64,000 nt of DNA from assembly GCA_016719945.1 (NCBI GenBank), contig JADJYE010000002.1:496001-560000 (forward strand), written 5' to 3'. The stretch's first letter is position 1. Each line of letters opens with the position of its first letter. Made by a program: the position numbers and the translations under genes. Positions 26,259 to 35,622 of this stretch are shown one piece after another. The notes under the pieces were generated by a model. It was not told the DNA's origin. It made no database searches and saw nothing but the letters and a program-made list of their open reading frames with translations. The DNA is from Polyangiaceae bacterium (GTDB taxonomy: Bacteria; Myxococcota_A; Polyangia; Polyangiales; Polyangiaceae).

Positions 26259-27140
26259 CTAGTTCGTCGCCTTCGCGGTCGGCAGCGGGAAGGTGCTCGG
26301 CAACACCGACGGCAGGCTCGGCAGGGTCGACGGCAAGGTGGAGGGCAGCGTCGAGGGGATCCACGAGGGCAAGAGCGAGGAGCTGCTCGCGCTCGCGGAC
26401 GACGTCGAGGTGCCGCCGCCGGTCGAGGTGCCGCCGCCGGCGGTCGTGGAGGTCGGCTGGGTGGTGTCACCCGTCGTTGCCGGCAAGGTCGTCGCGTCCG
26501 TCGTGACGGCGGTGGCCGTGGCTGTCGCGGTCGCCTGGGCGGAGCCCTTCGAGGTCCCCAGGGGGACCGTCTTCACGTCGTCGTCCTTCTTTTTGTCCGA
26601 GCGGCTGACCTGCCAGATGCCGAGCGCGATCAGCGCGGCGAACACCGCGATGCCGCCGATGATCAGGCCGGTGTTGCCGCCGCTCTTGGTCCGCTTCGGC
26701 AGCGGGATCGGCTCGGGTGTTTGTGGCAGCGACTGAAACGGCGGCCGGTTGTCCGCGGTCTTCTCGGGCTCGTCGGCGTGGACCGTCGGGGACACCTTCT
26801 GGCCCGCGGGCGGCGCCTCGACCGGACCCGCCACCTGGGTCTGCTGTGCGGCGGCAGGCTCGGGGCCGGCGGGCGCCGCCGCGGCCCCCGCGAGCCTCAC
26901 CTTGCCAGCGGGCTTGTAGGGTGTCTCCCGTTCCTGGGTGATCCGCTCGTCCGACGGGCGGGCCTCGGGCGCCACGTTCTCGGCCGAGGCCACGCTCCCC
27001 GCGGGGGGCGCCGGGTTGTCCCCAGAGGCCACGTTCTCGGGGGAAGGCAGCGTCGGATCGCCGTCCTTGATCGTGTCGTGCGGCCCCTCGGGATCCATGA
27101 TCTTGGTCCCGCCAGGGGCCTTGCGCGCGTCGTCGCTCAT
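26259..27140 (-). CDS. Single-pass membrane protein with low-complexity ectodomain
   Basis: The protein has 293 residues from ATG 27140 (GGAG just upstream). It has a Pro/Ala/Glu-rich cytoplasmic part (1-165), a basic stretch PKRTKSGG, one membrane helix (LIIGGIAVFAALIALGIW, about 175-195), and an exterior part of Ala-Thr, Gly-Thr and Ser runs ending in LPST-type repeats (STLPSTLPSTLPS). The repeats come from a 12-base DNA period near 26290-26360. No domain is recognised. It is divergent from the histidine phosphatase gene. Ser/Thr-rich tails are often glycosylated or act as wall spacers, which is inference. Confidence 0.72.
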   Translation of the reverse strand: MSDDARKAPGGTKIMDPEGPHDTIKDGDPTLPSPENVASGDNPAPPAGSVASAENVAPEARPSDERITQERETPYKPAGKVRLAGAAAAPAGPEPAAAQQTQVAGPVEAPPAGQKVSPTVHADEPEKTADNRPPFQSLPQTPEPIPLPKRTKSGGNTGLIIGGIAVFAALIALGIWQVSRSDKKKDDDVKTVPLGTSKGSAQATATATATAVTTDATTLPATTGDTTQPTSTTAGGGTSTGGGTSTSSASASSSSLLPSWIPSTLPSTLPSTLPSLPSVLPSTFPLPTAKATN

Positions 27141-27200
27141 GAGCTCCGCGGATGGTACCCCGTCGCCCCGCGATCGAGATCGTTTTACGCTCGGGCACGC

Positions 27201-27836
27201 GTGGCCGTCTTCGTACACCTCGTCCGGCACGGTGATGTCCACAACCCGGAGGCCCTCTCGTATGGCCGCCTGCCGGGCTTCCACCTGTCCGAGCTCGGCC
27301 GGCAACAGGCGCTCGATACGGCGTCGTATCTGCGTGCCTTCGGCGGAGAGGTGACGAGCATCGCCTCGAGCCCGCTGGAGCGGGCCCAGCAGACCGCGGA
27401 CATCCTGCGCGCGGAGATCGGGGACGTGCCCGCCCGCACCGACGAGCGCCTGATCGAGGCCAGCTCCTGGCGTGATGGGCTGCCCCGGGCGCTCGCGCCG
27501 CTCGCGTACGCGAGGCGCTATTTCAACCCCGCGGAGCGCCGGAAGTCAGAGCTCCCCGCCGAGGTCGCGCGCCGCATGGCTCAGGCGGTGCACGACGCGC
27601 TGGAGACGCTCGAGCGCGACGGCGCCGCCGCGGTCCTCGTGTCCCACCAGTCGCCGATCGCGCTCACGCGCGTCGCGTTCGATCGCGGGCTCGACGTCTT
27701 CGATCAGGCGCGGCTCGCGCGCATCACGCCCTGGGTGTACGCCCGCGGGCCCTGCGATCTCGCGTCGGTGACGACCCTCGTCTTCAGCGAGCGCGGGGCG
27801 AAGCCGCGCATGCGCTACTTCGCCCCAGCCCTCTAG
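27201..27836 (+). CDS. Histidine phosphatase (phosphoglycerate mutase-like) family protein
   Basis: The protein has 211 residues from GTG 27201. The catalytic RHG motif lies at the N terminus (VHLVRHGDVHNP), the second Arg in SSPLERAQQTADIL, the acid in DERLIEASSW, and the second His in VLVSHQSPIALT. The set is complete for the branch-1 histidine phosphatase fold, so an active phosphatase or mutase is likely, acting on a small phosphorylated metabolite or protein; the substrate is unknown. The frame runs far upstream without homology, so the start is placed just before the first strand. It is convergent with mdh. Confidence 0.88.
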   Translation: MAVFVHLVRHGDVHNPEALSYGRLPGFHLSELGRQQALDTASYLRAFGGEVTSIASSPLERAQQTADILRAEIGDVPARTDERLIEASSWRDGLPRALAPLAYARRYFNPAERRKSELPAEVARRMAQAVHDALETLERDGAAAVLVSHQSPIALTRVAFDRGLDVFDQARLARITPWVYARGPCDLASVTTLVFSERGAKPRMRYFAPAL

Positions 27837-27849
27837 CGTCGCCGCTAGC

Positions 27850-28791
27850 TCAGGCGCTCTTCTTCACGACGTCGACGATGCCCTGCACGCTGGCGGCGCT
27901 CTTGGCCATCATCGCCTTCTCGTCGGCCGAGAGCTCGAGCTCGACGATCTTCTCGACGCCCTTGCCGCCGATGACCACGGGCACGCCGATGTAGATGTCC
28001 TTGTAGCCGTATTGGCCGTCGAGGTACGCCGCGCACGGGAGCAGGCGCTTCTGGTCGAAGAGGAACGACTCCGCCATCGACACGGCCGCCGACGCGGGCG
28101 CGTAATATGCGCTGGTGCCCATCAGCTTGACGATCTCGCCGCCGCCCACGCGCGTGCGCGCGATGATCGCGTCGAGCTTCTCCTTCGGGACGAACGCCCC
28201 GACCGGGACGCCGTTGACCGTCGTCGCCGAGAGGATCGGGACCATGTCGTCGCCGTGCCCGCCGAGGACCATCGCGCGGATGTCCTTGATGTTGAGGTTC
28301 ATCTCGCGGGCCAGGAAGAGCGAGAAGCGGGCGCTGTCGAGCACGCCGGCCATGCCCACGACCTTCTCCTTCGGGAAGCCGGTGCGGCGCTGCAGCTCGT
28401 ACACCATCGCGTCGAGCGGGTTCGAGATGACGACCACGAACGCGTTGGGGCAGTGCTCCTTGGCGCCGTCCGCGACGCTGCGGATGATCGGCAGGTTCGT
28501 CGCCACCAGGTCATCGCGGCTCTGGCCCGGCTTTCGGGGGACGCCCGCGGTCACGATGATGACGTCCGCGCCCGCGCAGTCCCGCCAGTCGCTCGTCCCC
28601 GTGATCTTCACGTCGTAGCCGAGGACGGCGCCGTTCTGCTCGAGGTCGAGGGCCTTGCCCTTCGCGTATTCCGCCTTGGCGGGGATGTCGAACAGGACGA
28701 CGTCGCCGAGCTCCTTCTGCGCGCAGAGGTTGGCGAGCTCGCCACCGATGTTGCCGGCTCCGATGATAGCGATCTTCTTGCGGGTGCTCAT
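27850..28791 (-). CDS. mdh: Malate dehydrogenase
   Basis: The 313-residue LDH-like malate dehydrogenase has NAD-binding GAGNIGG near the N terminus, the substrate-specificity loop GVPRKPGQSRDDL (Arg for malate), ISNPLDAM, and the catalytic His in VLGGHGDDMVP. It interconverts malate and oxaloacetate in the TCA cycle. ATG 28791 fits the family N terminus (MSTRKKIAIIG); the frame extends 13 residues further upstream. It is followed 13 bases away by the convergent histidine phosphatase and preceded by purC in the same direction. Confidence 0.97.
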   Translation of the reverse strand: MSTRKKIAIIGAGNIGGELANLCAQKELGDVVLFDIPAKAEYAKGKALDLEQNGAVLGYDVKITGTSDWRDCAGADVIIVTAGVPRKPGQSRDDLVATNLPIIRSVADGAKEHCPNAFVVVISNPLDAMVYELQRRTGFPKEKVVGMAGVLDSARFSLFLAREMNLNIKDIRAMVLGGHGDDMVPILSATTVNGVPVGAFVPKEKLDAIIARTRVGGGEIVKLMGTSAYYAPASAAVSMAESFLFDQKRLLPCAAYLDGQYGYKDIYIGVPVVIGGKGVEKIVELELSADEKAMMAKSAASVQGIVDVVKKSA

Positions 28792-28870
28792 GGCCGCGCG
28801 TCTACCACGGCAGAACGCCGGGGGCAGCACTCCCGCGACGGTCGCCGCTACGCGCCCGCGCTCGCGCAGC

Positions 28871-29851
28871 TCACAGCCGCGCCAGGTTTCGCTTCAGCCG
28901 CTCGAGCGGCGGCGCGGGGTCCCCCACGAACGGCTCACCGACGATCGCCTCGAAGGCGCGGGCGTAGCGGGTCGAGGCCTCGACCCGCACCTCGTCGGGC
29001 AGCGGCGGGACCGGGCCGTCGCCGGTGAAGCCCACGCCCGAGAGCCAGCGCCGGACGTACTCCTTGTCGAAGCTCTCGGGCTCTTCGCCCTGCGCGACGC
29101 GGTCTTCGTACGTGGCGCCCAGCCAGAAGCGCGACGAGTCCGGCGTGTGGATCTCGTCGATCACGATCACCTCACCCTTGGCGTCGAGCCCGAGCTCGTA
29201 TTTGGTGTCGACCAAGATCCAGCCTCGCTCGCGGCAGATCGCGCTGCCCCGCTGGAAGAGCGCGAGCGCGAGCTCGGCGGCGGCGTCGAAGTGACGCGCC
29301 TCGATCCGGCCCTCGGCCAGGATCTCGTCGCGGCTCGCGGAGCGGTCGTGGCCCCCGTGCGCGGCCTTGGTGCTCGGGGTGAGGATCGGCGCGGGCAGCG
29401 GGTCGTTCTTCTTGAGCCCGTCGGGGAGGGGGTGCCCGCAGAACGTCCTGTCGCCGCGCTGGTAGGCGGTCCAGATGCTCGTCGACGTGACGCCGGTCAC
29501 GTACGCCCGCACGACCATCTCGACCGGGAGCGGCGTGCACTCGCGCGCGAGGACCGCCTGGGGATCGGGGACCGAGAGGACGTGGTTGGGCGCGACGTCC
29601 TGGGTCTTGTCGAACCACCAGGTCGAGAGGCGGTTCAAGATCTGTCCCTTGAGCGGCAGCGTGCCGAGCACGCGATCGAAGGCGCTGATGCGGTCGGTCG
29701 TCACGATCAGGCGGCGGCCGTCGGGGAGCGAGTAGTTGTCGCGGACCTTGCCCTCGTATTTCTGCCACGAGGCAGGCAGGCCGAGCGACTCGTGCGAGGT
29801 GGTGTCGAGCGTCTGGCCGAGGGCGGCGGCGAACTGCGACGGTGCGGGCAT
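28871..29851 (-). CDS. purC: SAICAR synthetase (PurC)
   Basis: The 326-residue phosphoribosylaminoimidazole-succinocarboxamide synthase shows GKVRDNYSL, TTDRISAFD, GQILNRLSTWWF, EMVVRAYVTG, the TKAAHGGHDR loop, DTKYELG and the metal/ATP motif VIDEIHTPDSSRFW. It joins CAIR and aspartate in purine synthesis. Length and motifs match the longer, yeast ADE1-like class common in high-GC bacteria. It lies 79 bases upstream of mdh in the same direction; the coiled-coil protein gene lies upstream. Confidence 0.97.
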   Translation of the reverse strand: MPAPSQFAAALGQTLDTTSHESLGLPASWQKYEGKVRDNYSLPDGRRLIVTTDRISAFDRVLGTLPLKGQILNRLSTWWFDKTQDVAPNHVLSVPDPQAVLARECTPLPVEMVVRAYVTGVTSTSIWTAYQRGDRTFCGHPLPDGLKKNDPLPAPILTPSTKAAHGGHDRSASRDEILAEGRIEARHFDAAAELALALFQRGSAICRERGWILVDTKYELGLDAKGEVIVIDEIHTPDSSRFWLGATYEDRVAQGEEPESFDKEYVRRWLSGVGFTGDGPVPPLPDEVRVEASTRYARAFEAIVGEPFVGDPAPPLERLKRNLARL

Positions 29852-29891
29852 GAGCCCTCGATACTCGAGGTGACGCGCGCGAAGAAGAGCG

Positions 29892-30422
29892 TCAGCCGTC
29901 GCCCAGGGCGAGGAGCTTGCGCTGGACGTCGGCGGCCTCGCCCTCGAGCGCCCGCTCGGCGTCGTGCGCGGCGGTGACGGTCGTCGCGCCGCGCGCGCGC
30001 TCCATCTCCGAGGTCGCGTGCTCGAGCTGGGCCTCGAGCTCGCGGCGGCGCGCCCTCGCGCTCGCGAGCGCGTCGGCGAGCGCGGCGGCGCGGGCGCGGT
30101 AGAGGTCCCGCGCCCCGCCGCGGGTCGGCTCCAGCAGCGCCTCGATCTCGCGCGAGAGCTGGGCGATCTTCTCGGAGCTGGCGCGCCGCTCCGCGAGGAG
30201 CTCGACGTCGGCGGCTCGGCGGTCGGCGTCGTCGAGGGCCCCGCGCAGATCGGCTGTGCGCTGGCCTCGGCGCGCTCGCTCCTCGAGCGCCAGCGCGCGC
30301 TTCAGCGCGGCGAGGGCGCGCGTCACCGCCTCGGGCGCCGGCGGGTCGAGGGCCGCTAGCGCTTCGTCGAGCCTGTCGGCGGCGACCGCCACGCGGGCAG
30401 ACGGATCTTCGGGCAGCGCCAC
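29892..30422 (-). CDS. Coiled-coil protein, unknown function
   Basis: The protein has 176 residues from GTG 30422. It is almost entirely charged alpha helix (Ala/Glu/Arg/Leu) with heptad-like spacing, for example residues 55-160. No signal, membrane segment or catalytic motif is seen. The upstream part of the frame (to 30542) is Gly/Pro-rich and contains a TATAAGCG-like stretch, so GTG 30422 is favoured. Codon use agrees with a real gene, but no family is recognised. It is divergent from the DUF4202 gene. Confidence 0.6.
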   Translation of the reverse strand: MALPEDPSARVAVAADRLDEALAALDPPAPEAVTRALAALKRALALEERARRGQRTADLRGALDDADRRAADVELLAERRASSEKIAQLSREIEALLEPTRGGARDLYRARAAALADALASARARRRELEAQLEHATSEMERARGATTVTAAHDAERALEGEAADVQRKLLALGDG

Positions 30423-30553
30423 CTGACGCTTATAGCAGGAGCCGCCCGGCCAGGCCGGCGCGACAGCGCCGCCCTCGCGGACGCCGAGCGCGAGGGCGCT
30501 TGACGGCACGTCACCCCGCCGCTGTTGGCCGGTCTGATGCATGATGGCCCAGC

Positions 30554-31120
30554 ATGAGCACCGATGACCGACTGCGGCTCGCCGCCGAGCGCTTCGCGCG
30601 GATCCACGCCGAGGACCCGGGCCATCGCGCGGCGACGTACCACGACACCCTCGTGAGCTGGGTCGAGCGGCTCGAGCCTCGGGCGAGCCAGGTCGTCCTG
30701 CTCGCCGCTCACTGCCAGCACCTGCGCCGCTACGAGACGCCGCGGGCCTCGTTCCCCGACGACGCCGCGGGCTATCGGCGCTGGCGCGCCGCCGCCGCGC
30801 GGAGGCACGCCGAGGACGCCGGGGTCGTCCTGCGCGAGGTCGGCTACGGGGACGACGTCGTCGCTCGCGTCGCAGACTTGCTGACCAAGAAGGGCCTGCG
30901 CTCGGACCCCGAGGCGCAGCTGCTCGAAGACGCGGTGTGCCTGACGTTCCTCGAGCTCGAGCTCGAGGCGTTCGCGGCGAAGCACCCGGTCGAGAAGGTC
31001 GTCGACATCCTCAAGAAGACGTGGGCCAAGATGACGCCCCGAGGGCACGAGGCCGCGCACAAGCTCGCGCACGGCCTGCCCATGAAGCTGACGACCCTGA
31101 TCGCCGAAGCGACGGGCTGA
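30554..31120 (+). CDS. DUF4202 family protein
   Basis: The 188-residue soluble helical protein matches the DUF4202 pattern: EDPGHRAATYHDTLVSWV, then AAHCQHLRRYETPRASFP, GYRRWRAAAARRHAEDAG, a KKGLRSDPEAQ turn, DAVCLTFLELELEAF and the C-terminal DILKKTWAKMTPRGHEAA. Conserved His (AHCQH, RRHAED) and acidic residues suggest a metal-binding helical bundle. No function is known for the family. Its ATG has no neighbour on the same strand, and it converges with the GNAT-like gene 11 bases away. Confidence 0.88.
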   Translation: MSTDDRLRLAAERFARIHAEDPGHRAATYHDTLVSWVERLEPRASQVVLLAAHCQHLRRYETPRASFPDDAAGYRRWRAAAARRHAEDAGVVLREVGYGDDVVARVADLLTKKGLRSDPEAQLLEDAVCLTFLELELEAFAAKHPVEKVVDILKKTWAKMTPRGHEAAHKLAHGLPMKLTTLIAEATG

Positions 31121-31130
31121 CCCTGCTCGG

Positions 31131-32045
31131 CTAGTTGTCAGCGAGCTTCTTCGACCAGACGATGCCGTCTTTGCGCTTGCCGCCCACGACGAGGTGGGAT
31201 GGGAGCACCGCCGACTTGCGGAACCCGTTGGCGACGAAGCACGACCCGAGCGGGACGTCGTCGGCGGGCGCGATGGAGAAGGCGCTCATGGTGCCGGACT
31301 CGGCGAGGTGCCCCACGAGCGAGCGCAGCGCGCTGGTCGTGAGCTGTCGCTCGGACTCGTCGCGCGGGCCGGTCAACAGCTCGACCATCGAGCTCGCGAA
31401 GTTCGGCTGCACCTCGTAGGACGCGACGACCTCGAAGCCGCCCTTGCCGGCGATGGTCAGGAAGTGCCGCTCGGCGTCCCGGCTGAAATGCTCGAAGCCC
31501 GTCAGCGCGCGGCCGGCCTTGGCGGCCGTGGAGACCGCCTTGAGCGCCAGGTCGCGCTTGCACGGCGCGATCTTTGTCTGCGGAACGGGCTTGTCGCTGG
31601 TCTCCTTGTGGAGCTTCTTCGCGCGGTCGACCGCCTTGTCGGCGAGCGCGATCGCGGCGACCGGCTCCTCGATGTCGTCGTCGTCGTCGTCCTCTCCGTA
31701 CGCGCGCTCGGGACGCATTGGGCCGATGGCGGCCACGACGGCGCCCATGATCCAGGCGTCGCTGCGCCGATAGAAGCTGGGGATGCACCCCTCACGGTGG
31801 AACCCGAGTCGCGACCAGCTGTGGACCTCGTCGCGCTCGACCAGGACGAAGATCTTCTCGATGCCCTCGCGGCGCGCCGCGTTCAGCACGAAATTCCGCT
31901 TCGCGAGGGTCGCGCCCGCACGAAAATCGATCACGCGCACGGTCGCGTGCCGCCTGTTCACGATCATGCACATCGAGACGGCCGTGTTGTTGAACGAGAG
32001 CTCGTCGATCGTGCCCGTGATTGCCCGTTGCGTCGTTGCTGCCAT
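31131..32045 (-). CDS. GNAT-like (AblB-like) acyltransferase-fold protein
   Basis: The protein has 304 residues from ATG 32045. Residues 30-110 look like the second half of a GNAT fold: AARREGIEKIFVLVERDE, then WSRLGFHREGCIPSFYRRSDAWIMG, close to the GF-x-x-E-G-x-I-P-x-Y pattern of beta-lysine acetyltransferase AblB. An acidic linker (GEDDDDDDIEEP) separates it from a second domain of about 130 residues that may be another divergent GNAT-like unit (ASYEVQPNFASSMVELL). Substrate and activity are unknown. It stands between convergent DUF4202 and the DHH-like gene on the same strand. Confidence 0.6.
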   Translation of the reverse strand: MAATTQRAITGTIDELSFNNTAVSMCMIVNRRHATVRVIDFRAGATLAKRNFVLNAARREGIEKIFVLVERDEVHSWSRLGFHREGCIPSFYRRSDAWIMGAVVAAIGPMRPERAYGEDDDDDDIEEPVAAIALADKAVDRAKKLHKETSDKPVPQTKIAPCKRDLALKAVSTAAKAGRALTGFEHFSRDAERHFLTIAGKGGFEVVASYEVQPNFASSMVELLTGPRDESERQLTTSALRSLVGHLAESGTMSAFSIAPADDVPLGSCFVANGFRKSAVLPSHLVVGGKRKDGIVWSKKLADN

Positions 32046-32202
32046 GTCCACCCACCCGCGCGAGCCCGCGATCCGCCCGTCGAATGCGCGCGACCCCCAG
32101 TCAGGACCGGGCGAGTTAGTGAGTTTTCGCGGGTGTGTCAACGATGCCCGGCCAGCGATGGGCCACTGATCGTGGGCCACTGAGCGCAGGCTCAGAGGGG
32201 GC

Positions 32203-33108
32203 TCAGCCGAGGGCGGAGCCCTTGATTCCCAGGGCCGCGAGCACGTCGGGGAGGCGCTTTCGAGGGACGCTGACGCGCGTCGGCATGCCCCCCGAGAGGC
32301 CGAGCAGGGTGAGGAAGTTCAGCCCGCTGTCGAAGGCCGCGGCGAGCGAGAGCGTGTCGCCGTCCAGCACCGCGGCGATCTTCGCTCGCTCCTGCCCGAT
32401 GAGCAGCAGGAGGGTCTTGTCGTACGGGCCGGGGCGGGTGGTGACGTCGGCGATGACCAGGTCCGAACCGAGCCGCTCGAAGCGGTTCGCCAGCTCCCGC
32501 GTGACCTGCTCGACCGCGGCGAGCTCCGCGGCGGCCTCGTCGATCGGACCCCACAGGGAGACGTCCGACAGGCCGCTCGCCAGGTGCCGCACGACCAGCC
32601 CGAACAGCCCGCTGTCGCGATAGCGGGCGCGCAACGCGCGGTCGAAGCGCACGCCGGTCGCTGACGGGTGGCCGATCCGCGTGTCGACGGCGCGGGCGTC
32701 GTCGTCGGCGCCCTTGTAAGGCTCTTCACCGCCGCGGATCCATTTCGCCGCGCTCACCAGGCCGTCGAAGTCGTTGTGACAGACGATGGTGTCGATCTCG
32801 CCCGCGCGGGCCACGACCTCGGGCGTGACGAGCTCGGGGCAAGCGCCGTGCTGCGCCTTGGTCGTGAGGATGAAGCGCGGGTCGGCCGCGAAGCGGGCGT
32901 GGTGCTTGCTGTCGTGGTGATCGACCCACGCGGCGAGGCGCCCGCCCAGCTGCTCGATGAAGGGCAGCGTCACGGTTTCGAAGGAAGCCCCGCCGGTCTC
33001 CGACGCGAAGGCGATGTCGAGGACGACGACCCGCCCTCGCAGCTCCCGGGCCTTGGGGAGCTTGCGCGGGGTTGCGAAAGACAGCTCGGGTTGCATCGCT
33101 CGCGACAT
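32203..33108 (-). CDS. DHH-phosphoesterase-like protein
   Basis: The 301-residue protein has the AWVDHHDSKHH motif (DHH) and a second motif CHNDFDGLVSAAKW that resembles the D-x-D-G metal-binding step of DHH phosphoesterases. It also has an N-terminal strand VVVLDIAFA. The usual N-terminal D-x-D lies in an altered order, and a DHHA1 GGHP-type motif is not seen; a C-terminal region with GLNFLTLLGLSGGMPTRVS could replace it. Hydrolysis of nucleotides or cyclic dinucleotides is possible but unproven. ATG 33108 or 33096 could start it. Confidence 0.65.
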   Translation of the reverse strand: MSRAMQPELSFATPRKLPKARELRGRVVVLDIAFASETGGASFETVTLPFIEQLGGRLAAWVDHHDSKHHARFAADPRFILTTKAQHGACPELVTPEVVARAGEIDTIVCHNDFDGLVSAAKWIRGGEEPYKGADDDARAVDTRIGHPSATGVRFDRALRARYRDSGLFGLVVRHLASGLSDVSLWGPIDEAAAELAAVEQVTRELANRFERLGSDLVIADVTTRPGPYDKTLLLLIGQERAKIAAVLDGDTLSLAAAFDSGLNFLTLLGLSGGMPTRVSVPRKRLPDVLAALGIKGSALG

Positions 33109-33160
33109 TGTCGGAAGGTGGCCTGCCCCGGACATAGCACGCCGTAGCCTGGACCCTTCG

Positions 33161-35611
33161 ATGCGAAAGATGTTTTGTGTCGCCGCGGCGCTCGCCGCGT
33201 GGTGCGCCCCTCGAGTCGCCAGCGCAGAGCCGGTCGTCGTGCCTGCGGGCGCGGGCCAGCGCGCTCTCGCGATCGCGACCGACTCGGACGGGATCTACGT
33301 CCTCGCGTGCGACGACCCGAAGTCGTGCGACCCGCGGCAGGGCACGCTGCTCAGGCCGGCCGACGACGTGCGCGCTCACGCCGCGTCGGCGAAGATCGAC
33401 ACGCTCGAGCTCGAAGGAGGCAAGCGCGCGGCGCTGATCACCATCAAGCCGCCGACAGGCACCGCCTACGTCGTCCTGTTGGCCTCGCCCGACAAAAAAG
33501 ACGCCGCGCCCCGGCGCCTCTTCTCGGGCGCGGTGGGGCGCGATGGGGCGTGGTCTCGCGGCGTCGAGGTCGTGCGCGTGAAGGGCAAAGACACGCTGAC
33601 CATCACGACGCGCGACGCGTTCTGCGGGGTCGACGTGCTCGTCTCCAAGCGCAAGCTCGACGCGGCCACGCTCACGCTGAAGGATGAGGCCGTCCCGGAT
33701 CCTGCGGGGCCCGCCCGAGGCACCGCCACGGCGATTGCCGCGGAGCTCCTCGAGGGAGGCGCTGGCCGTCACGCGATCCTCTCGGCGCGGACGTCCTCGA
33801 GCGGTGACCCCTCGCTCGCCGTCGATGGCGACCCGAAGACCGCGTGGGTCGAGAAGGACAGCGGCCCTGCCGCCCGGCCCTTCGTCACGTTCGCCGCAGC
33901 GTCGGACGTCCCCATCGTCGGCCTCGATCTCGTGCTGTCGAAGCCCCTCGTGGGCGAGGCTCGGCGCGGCCTGAAGAAGATCCTCATCAGCACCGACGCT
34001 GGCTCGTTCGCGGTCACCCTGCCCGAGGACGCCGCGCTCGGCGGGGGTCGCCGCTTCGGGATCACGCTGCCCAAGCCGATCCTCACCAAATGTGTCGGCC
34101 TGGTCGTCGACGAGACCTTCGCGACCGCCAAGGCAGACGCGAAGAAGGCCCCCAAGGGGGCGAAGGTCGACCCGCCCAGGGCGTACATCAGCGAGGTTCA
34201 GGCGCGGACGTCGCTCGACGCGGTCTCCACGGAGGAGCTCGCGAAGAGCCTCGGCGGACAGGGCCCGGACGCGAAGCTGCGCGAGGCGATCTTGCTCGGC
34301 GAGGGTGCCACCGGGGCGCGGGCTGCGATCGCGGCGTACGCGGGGCTCGACGGCCCGGGGCGAGATCGCGCGCGGCGGGTGATCGACGCGTCGCCGTGCG
34401 AAGAGAAGCTCGCGCTCTACGTCCCCTTGCTGATCGACAAAGACCGAGCCGAGTCCGATCGGGCGCGCGACTGGGTGAGGCGATGTGGCAAGGCCTCCGG
34501 CCCCGCGCTGCTCGCCGCGCTCGATCAGGCCTCGCTCGACGAGGTCCGCGGGGTGTACGCCGAGGAGGCCGCGCTCGTCGCCCCCGAGGTCGCGACCAAG
34601 GCGCTCGTCGCGCGGCTCGACGCGGCGAAGTCGCCGGAGGAGCGCCGGGTCTACCGCAAGGCGCTCGCGAAGGGGGCCTTGCGCGACGTCGGAGTCCGAG
34701 AGCTCGATCGCGTGCTCGACGACCCCTCCGCGGCGGCGCTCGGCGCTGCCACGAAGATCGACGTGCTGCGCGCGCTCGGCCCCTCCATCTCGAAGTCCAA
34801 GCGAGCCCCGGCGCTCTTCTCCGAGGTCTCGTCGGCCGCGACCGAGTTCCGCGATCGGTACCTCCTGCTCGGCCCTGCCGCGGAGCTGGCGCGCGGTGGC
34901 AGCGCCGCGGGGGGCGCGCTCCTCGAGCAGATCCTCGCGAAGGGTGAAGACCCCCGGCTGCGGGCGCGCGCCGCCGAGCTGGCCGGCGACTTGCCCGCGC
35001 TGAAGGGGCTGCTGATCGGCGCGATCGACGACGAGAAGGTCCGGGTCCGCGAGGCCGCGCTGCTGGCGCTGACCTCGGGTGGAAAAGAGATCGACGGCGC
35101 GGTGCGCGCCAAGCTGATCGAGCGGCTCGAGGTCGATCCGTGGACCTTCGTGAGGCGCGCCGCCGCGGCCGCGCTCGCGGGCGCCCCCAAAGATCCGGCG
35201 ATCGACGCGCGCATCGCCGCGGCGGTCGACAAGGAGGAGCAGCCCTCCGTCCGCGCGGAGATGGTCGCGGCGTTGGGGGCGCGCGGCGCGCTGCCTCAGG
35301 CGAGCACGCTGCGCGCGCGCGCTTCCGACTCGAAGGAGGCCCCCACGGTGCGCTCGCGCGCGATCGAGGCGCTCGGCGCGGTGTGCGACGCGCAGGCCGC
35401 CGACCTGCTGACCGAGCTCGCAGCGCGGGGCCGCGCCCCGATGTCCGAGCAAGATCGAAAGCTGGGCGCTGCGGCCGTCGCCGCGCTCGTCGCGCTCGGC
35501 TTGCCCGATCTCCCGAAGCGCCTCGCGCCGCTGATGGCGGAGGGTGCCTCCCCCGACATGAAGGACGTCGCCGAGCGCGCCCTCAAGGCGCCTCGCGCGG
35601 GTTGCAAATAG
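33161..35611 (+). CDS. Exported HEAT-repeat protein with discoidin-like domain
   Basis: The 816-residue protein has a signal peptide (MRKMFCVAAALAAWCAPRVASA, cleavage before EP). Residues 25-190 form a beta-rich domain. Residues 200-345 resemble a discoidin/F5-8C-type carbohydrate-binding fold (SARTSSSGDPSLAVDGDPKTAW). Residues 370-816 are Ala/Glu/Leu helical hairpins of HEAT type (VRVREAALLAL, VRRAAAAALAGAP). No catalytic motif is seen. It probably acts as a periplasmic or surface scaffold. It is 11 bases upstream of the sulfatase-fold gene, so the two are likely co-transcribed. Confidence 0.8.
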   Translation: MRKMFCVAAALAAWCAPRVASAEPVVVPAGAGQRALAIATDSDGIYVLACDDPKSCDPRQGTLLRPADDVRAHAASAKIDTLELEGGKRAALITIKPPTGTAYVVLLASPDKKDAAPRRLFSGAVGRDGAWSRGVEVVRVKGKDTLTITTRDAFCGVDVLVSKRKLDAATLTLKDEAVPDPAGPARGTATAIAAELLEGGAGRHAILSARTSSSGDPSLAVDGDPKTAWVEKDSGPAARPFVTFAAASDVPIVGLDLVLSKPLVGEARRGLKKILISTDAGSFAVTLPEDAALGGGRRFGITLPKPILTKCVGLVVDETFATAKADAKKAPKGAKVDPPRAYISEVQARTSLDAVSTEELAKSLGGQGPDAKLREAILLGEGATGARAAIAAYAGLDGPGRDRARRVIDASPCEEKLALYVPLLIDKDRAESDRARDWVRRCGKASGPALLAALDQASLDEVRGVYAEEAALVAPEVATKALVARLDAAKSPEERRVYRKALAKGALRDVGVRELDRVLDDPSAAALGAATKIDVLRALGPSISKSKRAPALFSEVSSAATEFRDRYLLLGPAAELARGGSAAGGALLEQILAKGEDPRLRARAAELAGDLPALKGLLIGAIDDEKVRVREAALLALTSGGKEIDGAVRAKLIERLEVDPWTFVRRAAAAALAGAPKDPAIDARIAAAVDKEEQPSVRAEMVAALGARGALPQASTLRARASDSKEAPTVRSRAIEALGAVCDAQAADLLTELAARGRAPMSEQDRKLGAAAVAALVALGLPDLPKRLAPLMAEGASPDMKDVAERALKAPRAGCK

Positions 35612-35622
35612 GCTCGCGAGAG

